From Flavobacteriales bacterium (GTDB lineage Bacteria; Bacteroidota; Bacteroidia; NS11-12g; UBA955): a DNA stretch of 64,000 bases. Where the stretch lies: assembly GCA_947463125.1 (NCBI GenBank), contig CANHQZ010000001.1:108157-172156 (forward strand), in the 5' to 3' direction. This document shows, piece after piece, positions 39,552-47,440 of the stretch. The translations under genes and the position numbers were made by a program. The notes beneath the pieces were generated by a model that was not told where the DNA came from, searched no databases, and saw nothing but the letters and a program-made list of their open reading frames with translations. Every line of letters starts with the position of its first letter. The stretch's first letter is position 1.

Positions 39552-40235
39552 ATGTTGAGTTCCGTAAACCGCATCATGCTGGGGCTGGCATTCACTGCTG
39601 CCATGCTGTTATTGGGTGCCATGAAACATCCTCCGGCAGGCTATTCTGTAAAACTGGGCAGACTGAAATATAATGGTGGCGGCGACTGGTACAGCTCCAA
39701 AACCGCACTGAGCAACCTGGCCAAATTCTGCAATACGCGCCTTGGTATGCGCATAGATCCTGCGGAAAGCATCGTGGATGTGAGCGGACCTGATTTGTAC
39801 AACCATCCCTATATTTTTATGACCGGACACGGCAATGTAATTTTCAGTGATGCGGAAGCCTTAAACCTGAGAAAATACCTCGAGAGCGGTGGATTTTTGC
39901 ACATTTGCGACAATTACGGAATGGATAAATTCGTGCGTTCTCAAATGAAAAAGGTCTTCCCTGAACTGGATTTCCGCGAACTGCCACACAATCACCCTAT
40001 CTATAATTCCCCTTTCATATTCACGCAGGGATTACCTAAAATACACCAGCATGACGGAAAGTCGCCCCAGGGATTTGGCCTTATCTATAAAGGCAGGCTG
40101 GTTTGTTTTTACGATTATGAGTGCGATTTGGGCAACGGCTGGGAAGATGCCGAGGTACACAATGATCCGGAAACGGTGCGTCTAAAAGCCCTGCAAATGG
40201 GAGCCAACATACTACAATACGTATTTAAAAACTGA
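39552..40235 (+). CDS. DUF4159 domain protein
   Basis: The 227-residue product has an N-terminal hydrophobic segment (signal or anchor, about 7-25) and a DUF4159 domain with GGGDWYSSKTALSNLAKFCN, YNHPYIFMTGHG and HICDNYGMDKFVRSQMKKVFPE. DUF4159 adopts a GATase-like fold in related proteins. Its role is unknown; family members occur beside MoxR/aerotolerance operons, but none is here. It overlaps the kinase start by one base, so translation is coupled. Confidence 0.87.
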   Translation: MLSSVNRIMLGLAFTAAMLLLGAMKHPPAGYSVKLGRLKYNGGGDWYSSKTALSNLAKFCNTRLGMRIDPAESIVDVSGPDLYNHPYIFMTGHGNVIFSDAEALNLRKYLESGGFLHICDNYGMDKFVRSQMKKVFPELDFRELPHNHPIYNSPFIFTQGLPKIHQHDGKSPQGFGLIYKGRLVCFYDYECDLGNGWEDAEVHNDPETVRLKALQMGANILQYVFKN

Positions 40236-41119
40236 TGGGTAAAACCGACAAAAAAATAGCATTTCTGATTAATCCGGCCTCCGGCAATGCCGCCGTAAGA
40301 AAAAAAGGAAAAGAAATGGCTACCGCTGTTAAGGGCATCCAAGGCTTCTCCCTATACGAGACAAAATCTCCCGAGGAATTGATTGAACTTACCGGAGAGC
40401 TGGCAAAGAAAAACTACAGGGCAGTTTTCGCCTGCGGTGGTGACGGCACGCTGAATCTGGTGAGCAGCCAGCTGACAGGCACGGAAACCGCCATGGGTAT
40501 TATTCCGCTTGGTTCCGGCAATGGCTATGCAAGACACCATCATATCTCCCTTAAATGGCAGGACGCACTGAAAGCAGCCGAAAACCCTATTGTTTCGGTG
40601 CGGGATACAGCCCTTTTCAACGGCTACCATTTTTTGAATATTGCCGGCGTTGGCTACACGGCCAAAATCAGCCATGAGTTTAAACGCGAGGAACACCGGG
40701 GGCTGAGAGGCTACATAAAAACCGTTTTCAAAAACCTGAAAATGGATGCATTTGACACCCGGATTACCAATGAACACGGACAATGGGAAGGCAAGGCCTG
40801 GATGGTGGATTTTTGCAATGGAAGCCAGTGGGGTAACAATTTCAGGGTGGATCCGTCCGCCAGAGATGATGACGGGACCATATCGGCAGTTGTTTTTCGC
40901 AAATCCAGTCCGGTAAAAATCCCTGTCATCGGGTTCAGGCTTGCAGCAGGCAGCATCGACAAAAGTTCAGATGTTTACCGCATTTCAGGCAGCAAGTTTA
41001 TTATGGAATTTGAAGGAAAAAGGCCGCTCCATCTGGATGGCGAGGCTGCAGCAATTATTGAGAAAATAGCAGAAATCGAGGTTGTCCCCAAAAGCCTGAT
41101 TGTATGGACCCCGGGTTAA
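40235..41119 (+). CDS. Diacylglycerol/lipid kinase (YegS-like)
   Basis: The 294-residue product has the DAGK catalytic fold: NPASGN near residue 14, FACGGDGTLN (about 66-75) and PLGSGNGYARH (about 90-100), which bind ATP, and a C-terminal beta-domain with LHLDGE. It would phosphorylate diacylglycerol, a sphingoid base or a similar lipid. Bacteroidota make sphingolipids, so a sphingosine substrate is possible but not shown. It starts inside the DUF4159 stop and overlaps nnr by 16 bases. Confidence 0.92.
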   Translation: MGKTDKKIAFLINPASGNAAVRKKGKEMATAVKGIQGFSLYETKSPEELIELTGELAKKNYRAVFACGGDGTLNLVSSQLTGTETAMGIIPLGSGNGYARHHHISLKWQDALKAAENPIVSVRDTALFNGYHFLNIAGVGYTAKISHEFKREEHRGLRGYIKTVFKNLKMDAFDTRITNEHGQWEGKAWMVDFCNGSQWGNNFRVDPSARDDDGTISAVVFRKSSPVKIPVIGFRLAAGSIDKSSDVYRISGSKFIMEFEGKRPLHLDGEAAAIIEKIAEIEVVPKSLIVWTPG

Positions 41120-42531
41120 AAATCATAACATCAGAACAAAGCAGGCTGTGTGATGCATTAACAATGAAACAGGAAGGCATGCAACAGCATGACCTGATGG
41201 ACCGGGCCGTTCGGCGTATATTTCAGTATCTGCAAACATTACTAACTCCGGACGCTCATGTTACCGTCATTTGCGGACCCGGAAACAACGGAGCGGATGG
41301 CGTGTGCCTGGCTTCCCTGCTCGCGGCCCATGGTTATCGGATAAATACCAAAATTTGTCTTTTCGGCAAAAAACCTGCTCAGGCACTTGCATTCCGGATG
41401 TTGTTATACAGCACTCAATCAGGCATGAACATAGAGGTAGTAGAAGACGCAGACAGCATCTGCTTACCACCAAACGCTGTGATTATAGATGCCCTGTTCG
41501 GCACAGGACTTACAAATCCGCTGCAGGATTCATGGAAATCACTGGTTGAAAAAATTAATGCTTCGGGTGTGGAAATCATATCTATTGATACACCGAGCGG
41601 CTTACCGGATGAACCGTACAATGAAAACCTAACCCGGATTCAGGCAGGAAAAGTGATTGCCATACAAACGCCTAAACCTTCCCTGCTTTACCCTGAATTT
41701 AAAATTGACTTCCGGGTGGTGGATTGCGGAATTTCAACCGAGTCCATGGATACGAAGCGCTACTTTCTGGATACAAATCCTCAGGTTTATGCGCAAATGA
41801 AAGGCTTGTTGCCTGCACGACCCCGGCACAGCCATAAAGGCACTTTTGGACATACTTTGCTCATTGGTGGCAACCAGGGCATGCACGGTGCCATAGCGAT
41901 GGCAGCCAAAGCATGTTATGAATCCGGAAGCGGATTAACCACGGCGCTCTCGCCCGAAACTGCTGTCGCCTATCTCGCAAACTGCCCGGGCGTAATGCAT
42001 TTATCAAGAACACTCAACGAAACAGCTTTTGAAGGATTGCCGGCAGCTAAATACCGTTCTGTTGCCATAGGGCCGGGCCTGGGCAACACCAAAGAAACCC
42101 ATAAATTGTTGGAAGCGGTTATAAACCACTTTCGTTCCCCCCTGATTGCAGACGCAGATGCACTCAACATCCTCTCCGAACAGCCGGAAATGCTAAAGCA
42201 ATTGCCCGAAGGAAGCCTGCTTACACCACACCCTGCTGAATTTACCAGGCTTTTTGGCGCTGCAAAAAGTGGTCGGGAAAAGGAAGTTCTGGCCCTAACA
42301 AAATCTCAGGAACTGGGAATATATATCCTTGCAAAAGACACATACAGTTTCCTGGCTTGCCCGGATGGTAAGGTATTTTACAATGGTTCAGGGAATGCCC
42401 GCCTTGCACGCGGAGGCAGTGGTGACGCGCTCACAGGCATGATTGCCGGATTGTTTGCACAAAGCCAAAACATGCGCGATGCTGCACTGGCAGGTATGTA
42501 TTTTTCCGGTGCTGGAAATCCTGTTATTTAA
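41104..42531 (+). CDS. nnr: Bifunctional NAD(P)H-hydrate epimerase/dehydratase, short C-terminus
   Basis: This repair enzyme restores damaged NAD(P)H hydrates. The N-terminal YjeF epimerase half has VICGPGNNGADG and the catalytic Asp region VIIDALFGTGL; the C-terminal ADP-dependent dehydratase half has DADALNIL, LTPHPAEF and GGSGDALTGMIAG. At 475 residues it stops right after the helix that follows the GSGDAL motif, some 20-25 residues earlier than most homologues, which I believe is a natural shortening: its stop lies inside the convergent PorP/SprF gene (8-base overlap) and no frame change restores homology. Confidence 0.93.
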   Translation: MDPGLKIITSEQSRLCDALTMKQEGMQQHDLMDRAVRRIFQYLQTLLTPDAHVTVICGPGNNGADGVCLASLLAAHGYRINTKICLFGKKPAQALAFRMLLYSTQSGMNIEVVEDADSICLPPNAVIIDALFGTGLTNPLQDSWKSLVEKINASGVEIISIDTPSGLPDEPYNENLTRIQAGKVIAIQTPKPSLLYPEFKIDFRVVDCGISTESMDTKRYFLDTNPQVYAQMKGLLPARPRHSHKGTFGHTLLIGGNQGMHGAIAMAAKACYESGSGLTTALSPETAVAYLANCPGVMHLSRTLNETAFEGLPAAKYRSVAIGPGLGNTKETHKLLEAVINHFRSPLIADADALNILSEQPEMLKQLPEGSLLTPHPAEFTRLFGAAKSGREKEVLALTKSQELGIYILAKDTYSFLACPDGKVFYNGSGNARLARGGSGDALTGMIAGLFAQSQNMRDAALAGMYFSGAGNPVI

Positions 42532-43816
42532 CCTCGCGAACCCAAGACTGGGTAAGTCCAACCTCAGAGCTCAGCAGAAAACGATCTGCCTCATTGCGTG
42601 TTTTGAAGTACTTCACATACACGTAATAACTGTTGTTTTTACGGTCGAAGTATTTGTAGGAGAACTGGTCGTTCATATACAAATTCTTGATCATTTTGTT
42701 CGCTTTGGATTCATCCGAACTCACACCGGTAACAATGTAAAAGCCGGGTGCAGCCTTGGCATTGCTATCCAGCTTGGCGATAGTAATACCAGCAGTATCT
42801 ATCCCTAAACCTGCCTCGATAAACCCGGGCAAATCGGTAACGGTTATCTGTACTTTGCGTCTTTCTGAAGTTGCCTTTTCATCCTGAGTAGTTTCATCAG
42901 CTGCGGGAGCAACCGAGCCTCTTCCCAGGCCTATAGTGAAGAAAAATTCATGTCCGTTGCCCAGTACTTCACGGGATTTGCCGGTAGGATACATAAAGGC
43001 GTAACCGAAACGGGTTCCACCTCCCAGGTTTGCACCCATATTGGCACCAAACTGGGATGCATCATTGCCTGAAAAACCAAACCAGAACTTATTATCATAG
43101 CTGGCATTGATGTTCAGCTGGGCTCTGTAATTTTTAAAATCCCAAAGCGTAACATTTGCCATAGGCTCAATTTTCACTTTCTCTCCAACTTCGAATGAAT
43201 GGCCTAACAATATATTTGATACGTTTTGAAGATTGTATTCAGCAGCATAGTTAAAATAGCTGTAATCAAAACGTGGCTTGGGCAGGCGACTGGTAGAAAC
43301 ACCGAATTTAAACCCATTGCGGGTGTAGAATGCAGAAGCACGCAGATCTGCACGGGTTACGGCAGGGCTGAATATCAGGGAATTGATGACAGGGTCGTTA
43401 GAATGGATGTATACCGCCTTGCTTGGATCAAAACTCTGGTTCATAAAACCCACTGAAACACCGAGGCTCAGCTTGCTTTCATCCTTGAATGGAATGGCAT
43501 AGGCATAAGACACATAGGCATTCTGCAGACTGCTGAATCCCGCATTTTCATTCAGGTAATAAATCCCGAAAGTAGTGCGCTCATTGGGCAATGGTAAAAC
43601 AACATTTGCCAATACATTCTGGGGTGTACCCTGAACGGCAGAATAGATACGGTTAAAAAACAGCGAAGCAGAAGCCGATTTCTGCATCGACATGGCCGCC
43701 GGATTCAGGACCGAAGGATCCAGAAAAAACTGATCTATGCGCGAACTCATCTGGGCCGCGGACTTGCCGGCGATGCCAAGCAAAGCAATAACGAGGGTAT
43801 ATTTGGTAATTTTCAC
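42524..43816 (-). CDS. PorP/SprF family T9SS protein with C-terminal SPOR-like domain
   Basis: The 430-residue product has a signal peptide (ends AAQ), then a PorP/SprF beta-barrel (about 25-310: DQFFLDPSVLNPAAM, GIYYLNENAGFSSLQNAY, ASAFYTRNGFKFGVS). This family anchors or localises T9SS cargo proteins at the outer membrane. About 110 residues are added at the end; 355-430 (GFYIVTGVSSDESKANKMI, SYYVYVKYFKTRNEADRF) look like a SPOR peptidoglycan-binding domain. A GTG at 43816 is the start. It lies 4 bases after the adhesin gene, so they form one operon. Confidence 0.88.
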   Translation of the reverse strand: MKITKYTLVIALLGIAGKSAAQMSSRIDQFFLDPSVLNPAAMSMQKSASASLFFNRIYSAVQGTPQNVLANVVLPLPNERTTFGIYYLNENAGFSSLQNAYVSYAYAIPFKDESKLSLGVSVGFMNQSFDPSKAVYIHSNDPVINSLIFSPAVTRADLRASAFYTRNGFKFGVSTSRLPKPRFDYSYFNYAAEYNLQNVSNILLGHSFEVGEKVKIEPMANVTLWDFKNYRAQLNINASYDNKFWFGFSGNDASQFGANMGANLGGGTRFGYAFMYPTGKSREVLGNGHEFFFTIGLGRGSVAPAADETTQDEKATSERRKVQITVTDLPGFIEAGLGIDTAGITIAKLDSNAKAAPGFYIVTGVSSDESKANKMIKNLYMNDQFSYKYFDRKNNSYYVYVKYFKTRNEADRFLLSSEVGLTQSWVREVK

Positions 43817-43820
43817 AGTA

Positions 43821-46800
43821 TTAGCGGATTACGTGGATAAAGCCTTTCAATTCAGAATGATTGCCCCGGTGATGCAGCAGATAGTAGTAAATACCATCAG
43901 GCAGCCTGTTGTTGCTTTTGTCTACAGCACCCCAGTCGTTTTGGTAATTACTGCTTTCGTAAACAACCTTGCCGGCATAATCAACAATTGTTAAATCATA
44001 CAGATCGAGATCACGGAGCTCTTTTACATCCCATACGTCATTGTCTCCGTCGCCATTGGGTGAAATGATGTTGGGAATGCGGGTAAATACAGGATCTATA
44101 ACGGTAACAGTAACGGTATCCTGGTCTGAGCAGCCGTTTGCATCGGTTCCTGTAACCACATAGTTGCGTGTTTGCAGGGTCGAAGACCTAACCTGAGGAC
44201 CTGTGGCGGTATTTAATGCCGTTGCCGGACTCCAGCTGTAGGTTGAAGCGCCGGTTGCACGCAGAAGGGCAGATGAACCTCTGAAAATGGTGGTATCGGA
44301 GAATGCTTTTACGGCAATTTTAGGGAAAACCAATACCGTATCGTCATCTTCCACGAAGCAGGTTGTGCCGTTGTAAGCCCTTACCCTGTATCGAATGGCA
44401 GATTTGAACACTTTGGTTCTGTTGGTGTCATTGTCATTCAGCCAAACAATGTTGGTCCCGCCATTGGCACGCACCTTTAGGCTATCGCCCTCACAGAAAG
44501 GTGAAGTTCCAGTAAAGTTGAAAGTGAGGTTGGGGTAAGTTGTAAATGAAACGGTCTTGGAAATTGAGTCTGTGCATCCTTCAGCTGTAGTGATTGTGTA
44601 GGAAACCGTGTAAGGGCCAGTACCATTGAAAAATATTTTGGCGGGAGAAACGGCAGATGCGTTGGCTCCATTTACTTTCCACATGCGGCTGGCAATGGCA
44701 GAACTGGCAGCAACGGCCGAATCGCTGAACAGGATACTGTCTGGCACACAGCTGCCCGATTTTTTAAAGTTCAGGCTCAATGTGCCACGTACCCTGTAGG
44801 TATTGCTTGCACTGTCTGTGCACCCCCTGTTGGTGGTTGCAACTAGCGTTACAGTGTAATTGCCTACAGCTGCGTAAGAATGAACACTATCCTTCAGTAA
44901 ATCTGTACTGCCATCTCCCCACTTCCAGGTTGCTCCGGTGATGGTTTGTGCCTGTGTTGTGGAAAGGGTTGGGAAAGAAGTGAATTTATTGCCCTTCAGA
45001 CACTGGGTTTGGGTGTTACCCGCAACGGAAGGATCAAGTACGAAACCCACGCTGGGCAAACCATAAGCGGTCAGTGTCTTTGTAATGCTGTCTTTGCAGC
45101 CAAAAACAGATACACCATAAAGGGTTATTGTGTGCGAACCTATAGTGGCAAACCTGATTTTAGCGGCGGTATCGCCCGCAAGCGGAGAACCATCTGCCTT
45201 CCAAGACCAGTTTATCTGATTATCAGGAGGAATGGTATTGGCAATGCGACGGAAACGAGCCGTATCTGAAAGACAGATGTCTGAGGTAACAAAGTTAGGC
45301 ACAGGCAGGTTTTGAACCGTAATATTCTTGGTAATGCTATCCTTACAACCCTGAATTGAGCGACCAATTAACTTAACAGAGTGCGGACCGGCCAGCGTAA
45401 ACTTATACTTAAATGCAGTGTCAGTGCTGGCAGGCACACCATCCACTTTCCAGCTCCATGTAAGGGTGCTTTCCGGCGGCACCGTATTTCTGATGCGCAA
45501 GAAATAAGCACTGTCATTAAGGCAAACTACAGGAGCCGTAAAATTGGGCACCGGAAGGTTGAAAAGATTGAAGGTTTTGGTTACGCTATCTATGCAACCA
45601 TTGGCAGCAGTGGCAATGAGCTTTGCACTCTGAGAACCGGGTACGGTGAATAGATATTTTGTAAGTGTATCAGTTTTATGGAACACGCCATTGATATACC
45701 ACGCATAAGAAACCTGATTCTCGGGAGGATTGGTATTTCTAATGCGCCTAAATACAGCCGAGTCGTTGATACAGCTTGCAGGCGGAAGAAAATTTGCTGT
45801 GGGCTTGGCGAAAACACGTACCGGCTTGTCGGTAGAATCCGAACATCCATCATTGGTTGTTACAATCAGTCTCACATTGTATACGCCATCCGCAGCATAA
45901 GGATAGTTCACAGGCGAGCCTGTGCCGGTTCCGCCATCGCCATAAGACCAATTTCTGGAAGCAATCGAAGATGGTGCATTCACTTTGGATGAATCAGTAA
46001 AGCGGGTAAGTGCGCCTTTACAAACTTCCGTAAAACCAAAATTCACGGAGGGCAATGCATTGATTCGCACCATCGCAGTTGTTGAATCCTGATACCCTCC
46101 GCTGCTAAATACTTTTAGCTTGACGGTGTAATTTCCTGTGTCAGCATATGTGTATGAAGGTGCTTGTTGGCTGGAGGTATCTGAACTGAGGAGCGCAACA
46201 CCGAAATCCCAGAAGAAGGAATCAATCGGAAAACGAAGGCTCACGGAAGAATCACTGAAGTTGATAGGTTGACCCAGACATGCCTTAAATAAAGGAGGAA
46301 GAACAGCAAAAACCTCATCCGAGCCCAAAGCATTGTGGCCAAGTGAATCATTGGCATAGGTAAAAAACGCCAGCGTATCTGCAGGCGAGGTATTTTGCAA
46401 TGTACCTGCATCGTCAGCAGTGCCGTCTCCGTCAAGGGAAATCCAGTTTCCGGTTCCTTTGTGCAATACAAGCCTTAAACCGTTTGCATCGCCTGCTTCG
46501 TCGTCAATGTTCTGAAAATCATAATCCGGCTCTAGAACAAAATCACTTGCTGAAGTGTAACTGTTGGCCCCCAGTTTAAAATATCGAATATTGCTAATAT
46601 TCCTTATTCCCGCAGGAATTGATCCGCTCACCGGGGCAGCGCCATAATTCATCCGGTTGTCTATGTAAACTGTATCCGTGCCTGTCTTGGAAAAGGTAAG
46701 CCTGACTTTTCTGTAATCCGTGTTGTTATTATCACCTAAGTGAAAAACAATATCTGCCGGGCCGGTTGAAACACCGATTGCGTATTTGCCATCTACAAAA

Positions 46801-47279
46801 GAACTTGAGTTACCACCGGTTTGAATGCATCCGGGTGCAAGCTGCAATAGGGCATTGCTTGTAGAAGTATAGAGAACACTATTGTTAAAATTCAGGGTAT
46901 CTTTAATAGTTAAGACGTTGCTTGCCGAGCCGATCACAATACAGGCTGCCCCTGCACCATCGAGCGACACCGCTTTGATTATGGTTTTGCTAACCGCAAT
47001 GTAAATATCTTTGGTAGACATGTAAAAATGCTCTGCAAAGTAGCCGTTACCCATAAAAATGGTATCTGCTACCGCTGCAGAATCATAAGCAGCCGCCAGG
47101 GTTCTTAACGGACCAATATTACCTGAAACAAACGTAGCAGATTTACCGTTATAGGAATTATTGCCTGCTGTATCTACATACCATTTGGCTGCATGGGTAA
47201 CTTGGCTGACAACGATGGCTGCAATAAAAATGATGGTTTTTTTTACCGAAAAAACACCGGGCATAAAAGGTATTTTCAT
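43821..47279 (-). CDS. Large PKD-repeat adhesin with T9SS type B C-terminal domain
   Basis: The 1152-residue protein has a signal peptide (ends THA), a beta-helix-like N-terminal region (about 30-330), then about eight PKD/Ig-like domains rich in DSxTxxxxV strands (for example SRNWSYGDGGTGTG and ATWKWGDGSTDL), three of them near-identical in plan (see repeat feature), and a C-terminal gliding-motility domain starting IPNIISPNGDGDNDVW and ending LKGFIHVIR. That domain marks T9SS export. The next gene encodes a PorP/SprF protein, the usual partner. Ligand unknown. Confidence 0.92.
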   Translation of the reverse strand: MKIPFMPGVFSVKKTIIFIAAIVVSQVTHAAKWYVDTAGNNSYNGKSATFVSGNIGPLRTLAAAYDSAAVADTIFMGNGYFAEHFYMSTKDIYIAVSKTIIKAVSLDGAGAACIVIGSASNVLTIKDTLNFNNSVLYTSTSNALLQLAPGCIQTGGNSSSFVDGKYAIGVSTGPADIVFHLGDNNNTDYRKVRLTFSKTGTDTVYIDNRMNYGAAPVSGSIPAGIRNISNIRYFKLGANSYTSASDFVLEPDYDFQNIDDEAGDANGLRLVLHKGTGNWISLDGDGTADDAGTLQNTSPADTLAFFTYANDSLGHNALGSDEVFAVLPPLFKACLGQPINFSDSSVSLRFPIDSFFWDFGVALLSSDTSSQQAPSYTYADTGNYTVKLKVFSSGGYQDSTTAMVRINALPSVNFGFTEVCKGALTRFTDSSKVNAPSSIASRNWSYGDGGTGTGSPVNYPYAADGVYNVRLIVTTNDGCSDSTDKPVRVFAKPTANFLPPASCINDSAVFRRIRNTNPPENQVSYAWYINGVFHKTDTLTKYLFTVPGSQSAKLIATAANGCIDSVTKTFNLFNLPVPNFTAPVVCLNDSAYFLRIRNTVPPESTLTWSWKVDGVPASTDTAFKYKFTLAGPHSVKLIGRSIQGCKDSITKNITVQNLPVPNFVTSDICLSDTARFRRIANTIPPDNQINWSWKADGSPLAGDTAAKIRFATIGSHTITLYGVSVFGCKDSITKTLTAYGLPSVGFVLDPSVAGNTQTQCLKGNKFTSFPTLSTTQAQTITGATWKWGDGSTDLLKDSVHSYAAVGNYTVTLVATTNRGCTDSASNTYRVRGTLSLNFKKSGSCVPDSILFSDSAVAASSAIASRMWKVNGANASAVSPAKIFFNGTGPYTVSYTITTAEGCTDSISKTVSFTTYPNLTFNFTGTSPFCEGDSLKVRANGGTNIVWLNDNDTNRTKVFKSAIRYRVRAYNGTTCFVEDDDTVLVFPKIAVKAFSDTTIFRGSSALLRATGASTYSWSPATALNTATGPQVRSSTLQTRNYVVTGTDANGCSDQDTVTVTVIDPVFTRIPNIISPNGDGDNDVWDVKELRDLDLYDLTIVDYAGKVVYESSNYQNDWGAVDKSNNRLPDGIYYYLLHHRGNHSELKGFIHVIR
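45060..45803 (-). repeat. Three tandem 82-83-residue repeats inside the adhesin
   Basis: Units at 45803-45555, 45554-45309 and 45308-45060 share the plan N-F-x4-C-x-(N/S)-D-(S/T)-A-x-F-x-R-I-x-NT-x-PP-(E/D), then W-x3-(I/V/A)-(D/N)-G, x-GC-(I/K)-DS-(I/V)-TK. Identity is highest in the first 20 residues and at the Cys-containing turns. Conservation of two cysteines per unit suggests one disulfide each. Confidence 0.85.
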
Positions 47280-47343
47280 AGTTTAGCAATCGCAATAATA
47301 CAAAAAATAATTAATTATTGTTATAATAATGACACAATTGCCA

Positions 47344-47372
47344 CAAATTTAGAATGATTAAAGACACTACAA
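47344..47372 (-). promoter_or_regulatory. Promoter of the adhesin-PorP/SprF operon
   Basis: On the minus strand TTG (47372-47370), an 18-base spacer and TAAATTTG (47351-47344, full consensus). It gives an AT-rich leader of roughly 58 bases before the ATG at 47279, longer than for other genes here. Confidence 0.5.
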
Positions 47373-47440
47373 GTGTGAAATACAGCAACTTAAAAATTAA
47401 TTGGCAGACATTATTTTACCAACACCAAAAACCTGCCAAT

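Noticed and set aside
42480..42560. Frameshift at the nnr 3' end
   Set aside because: Reading the other two frames past the stop gives no sequence like the missing C-terminus.
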